Positions 50,181 to 62,595 of a stretch of 64,000 bases of DNA are shown here, one piece after another. The stretch is from the NCBI RefSeq assembly GCF_030269925.1, contig NC_085112.1, positions 5,643,501 to 5,707,500 on the forward strand. Reading direction: 5' to 3'. The translations under genes were made by a program, and so were the position numbers. A model generated the notes under the pieces. That model ran no database searches, was not told the origin of the DNA, and worked only from the letters and a program-made list of their open reading frames with translations. The stretch is from Bombyx mori (taxonomy: Eukaryota > Arthropoda > Insecta > Lepidoptera > Bombycidae). Within the stretch, counting starts at the first letter, position 1. Each line of letters begins with the position of its first letter.

Positions 50181-50454
50181 AATAAGTGTTAGCTCTTTGC
50201 ACTTGGACTATTTTCATGATTATTGATGCGATGTTAAAAGATTCAGATACATATTCTGGGAAGTTTCCGTTTCGGCTTATGATCCATTTAAATTTAGTTA
50301 ATCATTTACGTTAAAAAGTTTATAAAGCATCCAATAAATTAGTAAGTAGGTAATTAGTTAATGAGTCTGATAAATTATTATAGTATGTAGTGTACTTTAC
50401 GAGCAATTTCGTCTTTACGAAATTTCTTTTTAGAGTCGCAGTATTTTAAATGTA

Positions 50455-50456
50455 CC

Positions 50457-50489
<33 letters not shown>

Positions 50490-50761
50490 ATTGCTGTTCG
50501 TTAGTTTCGCTAAAACTCGAGAACGGCTGGACCGATTTGGCTAATTTTGGTCTTGAATTATTTGTGAAAGTCCAGAGAAGGTTTGGAAGGTAGATAAATA
50601 TGAAAATGCTCAGAATTAAATAAAAATAACAATTTTGTTTATCCTTTGACGTGTCCCCCGCCGGACGGATTCCTTTTGTTTGTTTTAAGTTTATTTTTAT
50701 ACAAAAGTTTAGGTCTTTTATTTATCGATTGAGGCACTACGAAGTCTGCCGGGTCAGCTAG
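50455..50761 (+). mobile_element. Helitron-like element, family B
   Basis: Ends GGGTCAGCTAG before T. The other end is a (TA)n run leading into 'aaataaattgctgttcgtt'. An uninterrupted copy of the element at 61239-61738, reverse orientation. Confidence 0.6.
50457..50482. repeat. (TA)13 microsatellite
   Basis: Pure TA run at the 5' end of the Helitron-like copy. Confidence 0.9.
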
Positions 50762-50989
50762 TTTTAAATAAATTTAGGATTTCTTTGCCCGATATTCTTC
50801 AATATATTCCCTAAAAAAATACACTCAGCGCGTTTATTTTTTTCGCAGGTACCACAGCAACGGCCGAGCCGGCGGTTTTCTAGCAAACATAAAATCGATT
50901 AATTCAAGCTTTCGAAATTCGATGGAATACCCGAGATTTAATCGGGTACACACGATTACAAATGTAATTATTAAGGTGGAAACGTTGGT

Positions 50990-51240
50990 AACATTACAAA
51001 AATCGTGTAGCCGTTGCGTGCGGCGGGGCGGATCGGTTCGCGTGATGTTGCGCCGTTACTGCCGCCTCGCGAGCACATCACTAGCAACGCCTATTGCTAG
51101 ATGGTTGGTTGTTAGAATAGCTATTTTTTTTCCACAACCATTGCAGATTACCATAGCAACGCCTATTCGTTTTGTATTAACTAAGACTCGGTGTAATCTT
51201 CGCGTTAATTTGCAATATGTACCTAATGCATAGCTAGATA
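50990..51240. promoter_or_regulatory. GC-rich unique island with duplicated 14-mer
   Basis: TAGCAACGCCTATT occurs at 51082-51095 and 51154-51167. The second lies in ATTACCATAGCAAC, one base from an RFX X-box consensus. A 103-codon frame here (50922-51233) has no recognisable motif. Confidence 0.25.
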
Positions 51241-51552
51241 ATGTCATTTGTTTTTTTTTTTGAAACTATTTTCTAAGCGTTTGTTTATTACGAAACAGGA
51301 ATGTTGTTATTACGAAACATTTTTATACCATTGTAATTTTGTTTCATTTATAAGTCGGCAGGGCATAAAACTTAAAAGTTAGGATGCCAAAAATTATTGG
51401 TCAAAAGCTATATATGAATAGCAATTTCTTAGGCCACAGCAAACTCTCTGAAAGAATTCAGGCCTCTATTACTTTGATTTGCTTAAAACCTTTTTAATTC
51501 GAGTCGTTTTTAGTTAAATATACCAAGAGATGATGAAAGTTTTACAATTACT

Positions 51553-51798
51553 ACTGGTGGTAGGACCTCTTGTGAGTCCGCACGGGTAGGTACCACCACC
51601 TGCCTATTTCTGCCGTGAAGCAGTAATGCGTTTCGGTTTGAAGGGTGGGGCAGCCGTTGTAACTATAATTGAGACCTTAGAACTTATATCTCAAGGTGGG
51701 TGGCGCATTTACATTGTAGAGGTCTATGGGCTCCAGTAACCGCTTAACACCAGGTGGGCTGTGAGCTCGTCCACTCATCTAAGCAATAAAAAAAAAAA
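51553..51798 (+). mobile_element. Bm1 SINE, head-less
   Basis: 'actggtggtaggacctcttg' to 'aagcaat' plus poly-A; young-looking. Confidence 0.9.
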
Positions 51799-52423
51799 TT
51801 AGTTATTTCAGTTCTAAATAATAGATACAGATAGAGATATATAGATACATACTTTATTTCATAACTAGCAAATAGTCTGTTTCACTATTCATTTTCCTCA
51901 ATCCTATTAGTGATGAGTTATCCTATTATCTAATTTACCTAATCCTCTCATTAACTCTTATATTGATATTTCAGGAACAACATCCTTAGGCAGAGTTGGC
52001 GTGAACTTCAAAAATTTCTCATCCGTCAAATTAATTAACTGCAAATTGTCATTTTGCTTATATAATATAACGGCTCGCTTCTCCTAAAAAAAAACATCAT
52101 TGATTTTTTTTATTGAAAACAATATTTAAAAAAAAAAAAAACTGAACACAAATTACCCTAAGCGTTGATGATAATTGTAATAATTAAATCGATTAAAAAC
52201 CTTCATTTAACTGTATAAAGCGTTAGTAAACACACTGTTTAATGTAATTTAAGACAAACATGTACATTTGCACATATGGCAATTGGCATTGGCTGTTTGT
52301 TACTAATACGTAAGCCGAGGCTGACTGTAATGACCTATTTTAACGTAACGTGGTTCAAGTTTGACATTGCCGTCAATAATTAACTAACGGACTTTCTTTA
52401 ATCAGTTGTGTTCGAATGTTTTT

Positions 52424-52804
52424 AGAACGAAGTTCCTTATGGGACGATGCGGAGAGGTGCCCTAACCGGGAAAAAACGTCCGTAACGTAAGATTTTTATT
52501 ATTTATGTATAGTCTTAGTATGTTGGCTATACAGTGTCTAATGTATAGTCTACGTGATGACGGATATTATTATTAATCATAGCTGTTTCATTGTATATTA
52601 TTATTATATATTTTTTATAAATCATTGTGAACAAAATAAAGTTGATAACTTTGTAAAGTAGTTTTTATTTTATTTTTATCAATAAAAAAATCATAATAAA
52701 AATGTATGCCCGAATAATTATTATCTTAATACCTTGAATAGAACTTAAAATTAATATTTTTATAATAAGGAACTTCGTTCCTATCCGGTGTCCCACGACA
52801 CCAC
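52424..52804. repeat. interspersed repeat Y, copy 2
   Basis: Begins AGAACGAAGTTCCTTAT and ends GGAACTTCGTTCC then 'atccggtgtcccacgacacc'. Paired with 18026-18352. Confidence 0.55.
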
Positions 52805-53028
52805 ACATCTTTTTTTTGTGGAAGTTGTTGGAAAAATTCCTGGTGACGCACTAGTACAATTTGCTCCAACATGTATGACGTTCTCTAACTAGCCGAAGAC
52901 AGGATAAGATGTGATGAAAGGCGTGGAAGGTGGATGTTACGACCCTCAGTCATGAGGAGCATAACTGGAAGATTCGAAAATATTTTAGTCCTATTCAGCT
53001 GCTCATAATTTGGCTTATAGATATGGTG

Positions 53029-53474
53029 TTTTTTTTTTAAATTATATTTCTTAGTTATGTGAACGAGCTCACGGCCCAACTGCTGTTAAGTGGTTACCGG
53101 AGCCCATAGACATCTACAACGTAAATACCCAACTCGAGATATGAATTCTAAGGTCTCAGTATAGTTATAACGGCTGTCCCACCCTTCAAGCCGAAACGCA
53201 TTACTGCTTCACGACAGAAACAGGCAGGGTGATCGTACCTACCCGTGCGGACTCACAAGAGGTCCTACCACCAGTAATTACGCAAATTATAATTTTGCGG
53301 GTTTGATTTTTATTACACGAAGTTATTCCTTCGCCGTGGAAGTTAATCGTGAACATTTCTTAAATAGGTACGTATTTCATTAGAAATATTGGTACTTGCC
53401 AGCGGGATTCGAACACCGGTGCATCGCTACATACGAATGCACCGAACGTCTTATCCTTTGGGCCACGACGACTT
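53029..53474 (-). mobile_element. Bm1 SINE, near full length
   Basis: Poly-T to 'ggccacgacgacttc'. tRNA-like head present with B box 'ggattcgaacaccgg'; some small deletions. Confidence 0.9.
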
Positions 53475-53659
53475 CAAAATGCACCCTTACAATGATTTGC
53501 TAGTTAACTTGTACCATTTTTGTCTCTCTCACTCGTGTTTGATGTTGAGTGCTTCAGCATACACAAGTCGATTCTCTGGTTTTACATACATCTATTACAG
53601 TGACCGAAGTTTAATATTTTCATTTACAACTCAGTTGATATTATGATTAGTATTGAATG

Positions 53660-53722
53660 ATGATGAGTTCGCTCACGGCCCAGTGTTTTGTTGTTACTAG
53701 AGTCTATAGACATCACAAATTT
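53660..53722 (-). mobile_element. Bm1 relic
   Basis: 'gagttcgctcacggccca' and 'agagtctatagacatcac'. Confidence 0.4.
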
Positions 53723-55097
53723 ACAAACAAATAAATAAATAATTGGTTAAATTAATTAAAAAAAAATCTTATAATTATAATCTATCATTGAATGAATCAC
53801 ACATCATTTAATACAATATACTAAAAATATTGACGGGCACGAAACTGATTCATTATTTTTTGTCAAATTATTTATTACTGCAGCGATAACCTTACGTCAT
53901 TGAGGATATATTTATTTTAATTGGTTCTGTTATAGTTAGAACTAAAACACGACAACACCAATTAACGTTAAATATACATATATTCATAAATCATCTAAAA
54001 CTCAAAACGAATTTCAAGGATACGTCTTCTGTAGAAGCCTTATTAGAAGGTCAAATCAGGGTCAAGGTTTAAAAAAATCAGTTCGAATTGGTTTTGCCGT
54101 CGGCTTGTGAGTTTTGCTTCAATATTTAAGATTGTCTTTAGTATTCACACAACGGCATAAGTTCCATAAGTGAGTCATAATCTCATCGGCATATTTTTGT
54201 TTTAATTGAAGTCCTTTTTAGAAGCAAACATTTAATTCTTAAGAAATAGGTATAGTTTAAAAAACCTTAATATGAGATCCTCATCAAAAATGAACTGAAA
54301 ACTAGAATTATCCGTTTTGATCCTGTACATCTTGGCCTAAATGATAAAATTACTCTAGTGTCGTAGGTCCTTCATTGGCGTCTAAATTTTATAGTTAATA
54401 CGATGTCTTAAATATGATGAAATTTCCTTTAAAAGATTCATATGTGGTTCAAATTTGAACGTTTTAAAAATTTACTTTGTCCCTAAAAGCAATGTAGATC
54501 AAGCATGAGGGAATCACCAATAGATCTCTTAAAAATTCAATTATAAATTTAATTATTATTATAGGTTGCGTTATATAACTTGCGATGTTAATATAAATAT
54601 GTAAGATTATAAATTAATAATATAAATAATTTATTATTGATTTATAACCACGACTTCTGTATCGGCTTATGACGTCATAAAACAATTATAAACAGAGAAT
54701 TATAGTTTGAATTATAAATAAAATGTCCAATATTTTGTTTATTGTACCATATTATGTAGATTAAACGAGTTATTATGCTTATGCAAGTATTTTGTTTAAC
54801 TTCTTTAGGTATTTTTATAAAAATATTGAGTATTTGTATTATATGTAATATAATATGGCATATTGACTAGCCTGTTGTTTGTTAATTGAAAAAAATATGA
54901 CAACATAATAGAATTTACAAAGTATAGGTACCTAAATTAACTAAAAATTCAATTTTTTGTAAATTGTCTTTTTAAATACTTTTACTTAATAGCTTGACTT
55001 ATAGTTGTGCCTACGATTGTAATGTTAAAGAAAATCGTTACTTTGAGAATTCTATTATTCTACTATTGTAAACTTGTAATAAAATCACATACAGACT
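53723..55097. other. no gene seen
   Basis: Very AT-rich, no structure noticed. Confidence 0.5.
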
Positions 55098-55377
55098 TAA
55101 TAAATAATAATAAATAATAAATAAATATTTACTAACAATCACGCCACGTTAACTGGTCCCGTGATAAGTTCGTAAAGAACTTGTTTTACAGGTAAGGTAC
55201 CAGATAACGGAAATAAATGTAAGATTTTTATTATACACATACATATATTTAATATACATCCATAACTCTGGAAAGGACATTTATATTTACAATACAAATA
55301 TCTTCCCTTGGCGGGCTTCGACCCCCGACCCCCTTATGTAGTGACCATGTCACTTACCACTACACCAGACGGCTGTT
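55098..55377 (-). mobile_element. tRNA-derived SINE, not Bm1
   Basis: On the minus strand: head GCCGTCTGGTGTAGTGGTAA (A box TGGTGTAGTGG) and GGGTCGAAGCCC (B-box-like), then a body ('ttccgttatctggtacc') and an (AATAAT)n tail. Known type in Lepidoptera; name not assigned. Confidence 0.65.
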
Positions 55378-55560
55378 GAAGACTTAAATGTTTATGTTCG
55401 TTCGACTATACAAAAACAAATTTGAAAATGATTTCAGAATTTTATTAATATTTCATTTACATAGCTTGACTCGATTCGCGCGAATAAAGTCACCGTCACA
55501 TACTATAGTTCAACAGAAGATGAACTGAAAAGGTAAAAAACCGATTCACCTTCATTACAT

Positions 55561-55781
55561 TACTGGTGGTAGGACCTCTTGTGAGTCCGCACGGGTACGT
55601 ACCACCGCCCCGCCTATTTCTGCCGTGAAGCCGTAATGCGTTTCGGTTTGAAGGGCGGGGCAGCCGTTGTAACTATACTTGAGACCTTAGAACTTATATC
55701 TCAAGGTGGGTGGCGCACTTACGTTGTGGATGTCTATGGGCTGTGAACTCGTCCATCCATCTAAACAACAAAAAAAAAAAA
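55561..55781 (+). mobile_element. Bm1 SINE with internal deletion
   Basis: As other head-less copies, but about 27 nt between 'gatgtctatggg' and 'ctgtgaactcg' are missing. Confidence 0.85.
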
Positions 55782-56304
55782 TTCTCTAGTTTTATTTTGG
55801 ATATTTGACAAGAAACAATAATATTGCTAAAAATTTAAATCGGTTGACAAAAGACAAACCAGTGCTTCAACTGTTATGTCTTCAACTTTTTATGTATAGA
55901 ATTTGAAGGATAAATATACGATAATAGACAATTACATGGCGTGGTGTCGGTGATCTTGACCGGAGTGTTATGGGTCCGAACTTTCCCATTCGGAGTCTTT
56001 TCTTGAATGATATTCAGATTCTGAACTCTTGACTAGTCTGTTCGTATCTAAATCGCAAAAGTAAAACCTAGCTTGGAGCTGTTGTATGTGGAATGATTGC
56101 TTGTTTATTTTTCAAATATTAATAGACGTTTTCCACGATTTTATCCGCTTTTAGTAAGAATCGCAATTCAGTAAGAATCAAACACGTTGCATTTACCCAG
56201 GATAAAAAGTTTCTTGTGTGATTATCTGGTCAGTCTTATTGTCCGGTCAACGTCCTCGTCAAACTCGTCGATTACGAATTAGAGTTCGACGAGCGAACTA
56301 ACCA

Positions 56305-56374
56305 ATAGACACAGCCCAATTAGTTTCTCACTGGATCTTCTCAGTGTGTTGCGATTCCGATCCGGTTGTAGATT
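56305..56374 (+). repeat. repeat X, left part (split by Bm1)
   Basis: 'agacacagccca', 'tctcactggatcttctcagt' and 'ccgatccggttgtagatt'. It continues at 56789. Confidence 0.65.
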
Positions 56375-56382
56375 TGTCCGTA

Positions 56383-56777
56383 GAAGTCGTCGTGGCCTAA
56401 AGGATAAGACGTCCGGTGCATTCGTATTTAGCGATGCACCGGTGTTCGAATCCCGCTGGCGGGTACCAATTTTTCTAACGAAATACGTACTTAACAAACG
56501 TTCACGATCGAGTTCCACGGTGAAGGAATAACATCGTGTAGTAAAAATCAAACCCGTAAAATTATAATTTGCGTAATTACTGGTGGTAGGACCTCTTTTG
56601 AGCAGTAATGCGTTTCGGTTTGAAAGGTGGGGCAGCCGTTATAACTATACTGAGACCTTAGAAATTATATCTCAAGGTGGGTGGCGGCATTTGCGTTGTA
56701 GATGTTTATGGGCTCCGATAACCGCTTAACATCAAGTGGGCCGTGAGCTCGTCCACCAACATAAGCTAAAAAAAAAG
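56383..56777 (+). mobile_element. Bm1 SINE, full-length ends, nested in repeat X
   Basis: Starts 'gaagtcgtcgtggcctaaag' (A box), B box 'gtgttcgaatcccgc', ends in poly-A. About 60 nt are missing between 'acctctt' and 'gagcagtaatgcg'. Confidence 0.9.
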
Positions 56778-56788
56778 ATGCTACGTAG

Positions 56789-56846
56789 CACTACTCTTGC
56801 TAGGGCTAGTATTAGCTAATTCTCTCAGGTTCAGCCATTTTTGTGT
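56789..56846 (+). repeat. repeat X, right part
   Basis: 'cactactcttgctagggct' and 'agtattagcta' resume the repeat interrupted at 56374. Confidence 0.6.
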
Positions 56847-56849
56847 TGA

Positions 56850-57317
56850 CGACTAACAAACAATAAATCTACAAACCATCACATTTATAATACTCAATTT
56901 AGATTTAAGATTTTCATTACATGCGAAGGCAACCACTGTTGGTATTTGCAAGAATACCGAACCAATATATTTTTCTATCCACGAAATCGCAACTAAATTT
57001 GAATTCCAACACACAAAAATAAAAGAGCACAATCAAAAAGCCCCGATCGAGACCTGCACCGGTATTAATATTCAAATCGTTCGGCTGATAATTTTACATA
57101 CTCAACTTACAAACGAGCGTGTATACCCGAGCCCTATAATACACATTAATTTTACCGACTTCACGTGTCAAACTCGCAATTCGCTTGTGATTATCTTATA
57201 TTTAGCACTAATTTATCAACGCAAGTAAACTCAAGGAATTTTCTCTCGAGAAGTTGTTTTGATGTTATTTCGTTCGGATGCGTTCTTGTTTCATGTTAGC
57301 TGAACGATTATTTGAAA
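56850..57317. other. no gene seen
   Basis: Unique-looking sequence between repeats. Confidence 0.45.
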
Positions 57318-57515
57318 CTAGCGACCCGCCCTCGCTTCGCTTCGGAAACATTAAAACACACATGAAACCAAAAAAAAAAAAAAGTAGCCTATGTTCATCA
57401 GGGACAATGTCGGCTTCTAATGGAAAAAGAATTTTTCAAATCGGTCCAGTAGTTTGGGAGCCTATTCGAAACAAACAAACAAACAAATCTTTCCTCTTTA
57501 TAATATTAGTATAGA
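57318..57515 (-). mobile_element. Helitron-like element, family A
   Basis: Same ends as 2650-2864 (CTAGCGACCCGCCC...TATAGA); the flanking base after the A end is A rather than T. Confidence 0.65.
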
Positions 57516-57759
57516 AGTACGATTGTTTGGGTGTGTTTAAAATAGTATCGAAATGTGACTTGAGACATGAATTGTTTTAGAATGAGAAGAAAATTGGACT
57601 ATAATTTAGATGCTTGTAAAATTATCTACACGTTTCTCTCATGTATAAAACTGTTAATCGAATGTTTATCATACAAATTTGAGATTCTTTTCGTATGAAA
57701 CTATTAATAATTAATGGGAAATTTAAAAAAATTTGGGGGATATCTATTCTCTTCCACAA

Positions 57760-58154
57760 GCCGTTGCATTTTTATGTAGCGATGCACCGGTGTTCGAATC
57801 CCGCAGGCGGGTACCAATTTTTCTAACGAAATACGTACTTAACAATTGTTCACGATTGACTTGCACAATGAAGGAATAACGTCGTGTAATAAAAATCAAA
57901 CCCGCAAAATTATAATTTGCGTAATTACTGGTGGTTGGACCTCTTGTGAGTCCGCACGGTTAGGTACCACCGCCCTGCCTATTTCTGCCGTAAAGCAGTA
58001 ATGTGTTTCGGTTTGCAGGGTGGACAGCCGTTGTAACTATACTGAGACTTTAGAACTCATATCTCAAGGTGGGTATAGATGTCTATGAATTCCAGTAACC
58101 ACTTGACACCAGGTGGGCTGTGAGCTCATTCACCCATCTAAGCAATAAAAAAAA
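57760..58154 (+). mobile_element. Bm1 SINE, slightly 5'-truncated
   Basis: Starts inside the tRNA-like head ('agcgatgcaccggtgttcga') and runs to poly-A. Confidence 0.9.
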
Positions 58155-59746
58155 TCGTTTTTTTTTTCATGATTGAGCACAAAAACTATATCAAAACATT
58201 GAACAACATACCCGAATCTGACGTGTACACGATCGCCGAAAGTCAATTAAAATATTTAATGAGTTACCAGCTCTGTTAGTGGGAGCCGATGACAGGAACA
58301 AATGATATTAAATTAACGACACACAAAGGTGGGCGTAATCATTCGTTTAAGCGGTCCGGTGACGGTTAGCGAATGTTAAACTATTTTGTTGTAAGGACGT
58401 TTTTTTTTTCGGTCGTACATTCTTTGAGTCAGTGGAGCTACTCGTGATTTATTCGGTTTTTAAACATTGGGAGCCGTTCAATGATGTTTTAGATACAGAT
58501 AATAAATGAGAAAGAATGGTGAATGAATTCATTCGGTTTGTAAATTATTTATATTAATTAGATTGTAAAATAAAACAGACAAAAATGCCGTTCAGCTAAA
58601 CAATACTATGTACTCGTTAAGCTTAGGAAAAATGTTATAGTGCCGCCGAAATACAAAAGAAGGAAGTTCATTCGGTAATGGCATTGAGACTTCAAATATT
58701 GTATCACGCTTTTTACGGGCAAAAATTCTAGTATCTAACTAATAACACGTCTATCTAATAATAGTCTAAAATATATAAATACGGGTATTTCGAAGATACA
58801 GAAAAATTAGGCAAAACGCACTCATTGGATAAGCACAAAAGGGCATAACATTCCAAATCTAATATGAAAAGCCCGCCTTGCGCTTTTTTTAAACATTATT
58901 CCAAGGTTGTCAATATATTATTTAAAAAAAAATGTACTTAACTATTTTTTATTTCTCCCAATTTATCTAAACTATATACTTAAAAAAGTAATCGTCTATT
59001 GGGACACTATATACCTAACAAAAAACAAATGTAAATTGATGAAAGGAAAATGAAAAAAGGAGGAAAGGAAAAGGAAAAATTATACCTTAAAGCAATTGAC
59101 ATTTTTTTTAATGTTACGTCAAGAGGAGTAGGACAAAAGAAAGCAACCCTAAATACAATTTGTAGCTTTAAAATTTGAAGACAGTTAATTAACTTAGCAT
59201 CCGATCGTGTTTTTTGGGAAATTGGGACAGCCCTAGTCGGCGTAGAAAGTCGTGATCACGCAGTCACGCCGCATTATCGCATCCACCGAATCTAGTCTAC
59301 TGCACATTAAAATCTTACAAGTTGCTTTATTTAGTAGCTTCGTAAAAAGCAGTCCGTCTGATGGTCAAGAGATAGCGGTGAAAGGGACCGTTAGAAATAA
59401 TCATAGAAACACTCTGAAGCTTAGACTATTGTGACTATGATTACATATGTATTTGTCCCTGGCAGTTTGTGACGGCCCATTTTTGTTTTCAATCTTGACC
59501 TTTCGTTTGATTTATAACGCATGGACATAACGTTTAAGTGTCTAAATGGTATAAATTATTTCTTATTTCATACACGTTGTAATTATTAGTAATGACCAAG
59601 TCAATCATTTTGAAACGTTTTGCTCACAGCCAATAATGATTGCAGGAAGGGCTTGTTTTGAGGAATTTAAATTTAAATTTTTTATTGCATGTCACTGCGA
59701 TTCCTTTTGAATCGGTTTTATATACTTACACGGACTCACATTAATT
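58155..59746. other. no gene seen
   Basis: AT-rich, unique-looking. Confidence 0.5.
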
Positions 59747-60166
59747 CCTTAGGTGGGTGGACGAGCTCACAGCCCACCTGGTGTTAAGTGCCTATAGACT
59801 GGGGCCTATAGACATCTATAACGTAAATGCGCCACCCACCTTGAGATATAAGTTCTAAAGTCTCAAGTATAGTTACAACGGCTGCCCACCCTTCAAACCG
59901 AAACGCATTACTGCTTCACGGCAGAAATAGGCAGGGTGGTGGTACCCACCCACACGGACTCACAAGAGGTCCTACCACCAGTAATTACGCAAATTATAAT
60001 TTTTCGGGTTTCATTTTTATTACACGATGCTATTCCTTCACCGTGGAAGTCAATCGTGAACATTTGTTCATTAGAAAAATTGGTACCCGCCTGCCGGATT
60101 CAAACATCAGTGCATCGCTAGATACGAATGCACCGGACGTCTTATCCTTTAGGCCACGACGACTTC
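59747..60166 (-). mobile_element. Bm1 SINE, near full length, tail lost
   Basis: 'ggtgggtggacgagctcaca' to 'ggccacgacgacttc'; head present, poly-T absent. Confidence 0.9.
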
Positions 60167-60723
60167 AAAATTGTAATTATGTAATTTTGTATGTATGTTT
60201 ACGTATTTAATTAATTATACATGATATTCCTCCGTATTTATTTACGACTTCTACAGGGCACTATTTATTTATTTGAAACAAATAATAATAAGATAAATGT
60301 ATGTATTGCATTCCTAAAATACTCTAAATGATACCTATAGCATACAACAATCCGCAAAGCTATGAAATAAAATTGTGAAGATTGCGAGGGTATTACTAAT
60401 GTTATTACATTAAGAAAATTGTCAAAGACCATCTTGTTCATCAGGTTACGGGCAGTAAAGGATAATGTGGAAGATCATGTTGTTCCAGCCGTTTCATAAT
60501 AACAATAATTAGGTCACGAATAGAACAAGTGAACCACGATAATAGTTTGAAAATTTTTTGAATGTTGGTATTGCAAATGTAGCTGTTTCATCATACTCAA
60601 ACCTAATCGAACAAAAAAAGAGATTCTATTTATTTACAGCACTAAGTCATTAAATATTATTTAAGTATTTATGTTTGGGTGACAAAAAACATACAAGCGT
60701 CAGTTTATTTGCATGCCTAAATT
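60167..60723. other. no gene seen
   Basis: AT-rich sequence, no motif. TTACGTAT at 60199-60206 is a background occurrence of the iab-8 seed string. Confidence 0.45.
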
Positions 60724-60893
60724 TGTTTTTTCCTCCTACCTATTCTAGTAACCTCAAGGGTTATTCTAGATTCACAGAGCTAGTAGGTGAGCTTGCGGGG
60801 CTCAAACCGGGGGGTGTTTCTAACACTGGCACTTCGCAGAATCTCCAGACCCAGTGAGAAGATCCGGCGAGGAACTCAGTGGGCTGTGTCTAT
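60724..60893 (-). repeat. repeat X, minus copy
   Basis: 'cctcctacctattctagtaa' through 'gagaagatccggcgaggaac' and 'cagtgggctgtgtctatg'. Confidence 0.65.
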
Positions 60894-61238
60894 GGGGGTA
60901 TGAAACGAAATTAAGCCGTAAAAGTAATTTTAATTCTGTGTACCACTCACGCAGCCCGAACAAAATGTGATTATGAACGAACTTATAAAAATAGGTTAGG
61001 TTAAATAGAATTAGGTATTAAATGGTTTCTTTTTGAAAAATGTAAAAATTAAAATGGAACAAATGCTCATGTTTATCTTAAATTAACTAAATTTCAGACT
61101 TAATATTGATTAGAATTATTAAATTATAATTGATTGAAACAAATTGATTCAGCCTTGGCCAGTAAAATACTGCTATTTTATAGCGTTATTCTTAAATTGT
61201 TGTATTTTAATATAAAATAAATCTAATTATATTTGGCA

Positions 61239-61738
61239 CTAGCTGACCCGGCAGACTTCGTAATGCGTCAATCGATAAATAAAATACCTAAACTTTTATA
61301 TAAAACTAGCGACCCGCCCTCGCTTCGCTTCGGAAACATTAAAACACACATGAAACCAAAAAAATAAAATTAATTTTTTTTTAAAAAAGTAGCCTATTTT
61401 CATCAGGGACAATGTCGGCTTCTAATGGAAAAAGAATTTTTCAAATCGGTCCAGTAGTTTCGGAGCCTATTCGAAACAAACAAACAAACAAATCTTTCCT
61501 CTTTATAATATTAGTATAGATAAACTTCAAACAAACAAAAGGAATCTGTCCGACCGGGGACACCTGAAAGGGAAAACAAAATTGTTATTTTTATTTAATT
61601 CCGAGCATTTTCATATTTATCTACCTTTTAAACCTTCTTTGGACTTCCACAAATAATTCAAGACCAAAATTAGCCAAATCGGTCGGCCGTTCTCGAGTTT
61701 TAGCGAGACTAACGAACAGCAATTCATTTTTATATATG
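61239..61738 (-). mobile_element. Helitron-like element, family B, interrupted
   Basis: Starts CTAGCTGACCCGGCAGACTT after A and ends near 'cattttTATATATG'. Split at 61305/61521 by a family A element. Confidence 0.65.
61306..61520 (-). mobile_element. Helitron-like element, family A, nested
   Basis: CTAGCGACCCGCCC...TATAGA between A (61305) and T (61521), inside the family B element. Confidence 0.75.
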
Positions 61739-61806
61739 TTGGCATTATATTTAATATTTTATTTAAAGATTATGATGTCATTTGGAAGATGAATTTACGG
61801 AAATTC

Positions 61807-61865
61807 CGGTGTTAACTGGTCACCGAGACCATAGACGCCGCCACAACTTCAATATTACCGCCCTG
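61807..61865 (-). mobile_element. Bm1 relic
   Basis: 'ggtgttaactggtcaccgag' and 'ccatagacgccgccacaac'. Confidence 0.35.
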
Positions 61866-62188
61866 TCTGAGACACAACGGGCGGTAAAATATGTACCATT
61901 TTTTAAGTTCAGTGATAATTTAAATAGATAATAGGAGTTTCATTAAACTGGACCAAAATTATTGTTTAATAGTATAGCGACAATTCTCTTTCACATTTTT
62001 CATAATATCGAATACAAAATATGTGCAAAGGAGATAACAATTTAACTCCTAAAATGAAAAAATTGAAACACAATATTTTCTTAACCATTTATTTGTTTAT
62101 CTATCCGAGATTAGTGTAATTAAAAATCTAATTGATAATTTCTATTTTTGTTTGTTGTGGTCAACTATAAGCACTATGTTTCCAATTG

Positions 62189-62269
62189 TTGAGTGTTAAA
62201 TTATTGAAACATGTTCCTTGTACTATCTTGTGGATAGCACGTGAATTTAAAAAAGCATGCTAAAACTGC

Positions 62270-62325
<56 letters not shown>

Positions 62326-62435
62326 AAAAAAAAAAAAAAAAAAAAAAATTCTATGTTCACTCCAATTTATTTTTACATAAATAAGTAAAAAGAAAAAAAG
62401 GAAAGCCCTGTATTCAAATTGAGTGTTAAATTATT
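62189..62435. repeat. poly-A insertion flanked by a 17-bp direct repeat
   Basis: TTGAGTGTTAAATTATT at 62189-62205 and 62419-62435 brackets 213 bp that contains A(51)TA(24) at 62273-62348. Confidence 0.6.
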
Positions 62436-62595
62436 CAAATCAACTTATTAGCTTCAATGTTATATTATGATATCATTAAATTTATACTACTAAACATTTA
62501 CACTCATTTAATAAAATTATCATTTCAATATGATTTTAATAAAATTCGACGTAATGTTGATGAACCCATATCATAATTCATACCATATCATTTTG

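Noticed and set aside
55300..55375. tRNA gene on the minus strand
   Set aside because: The boxes are good, but the acceptor stem does not close, and a SINE body and tail follow.
56395..56470. tRNA gene with A and B boxes
   Set aside because: It is the tRNA-like head of Bm1; the same head recurs at 35200, 53400, 57780 and 60100.
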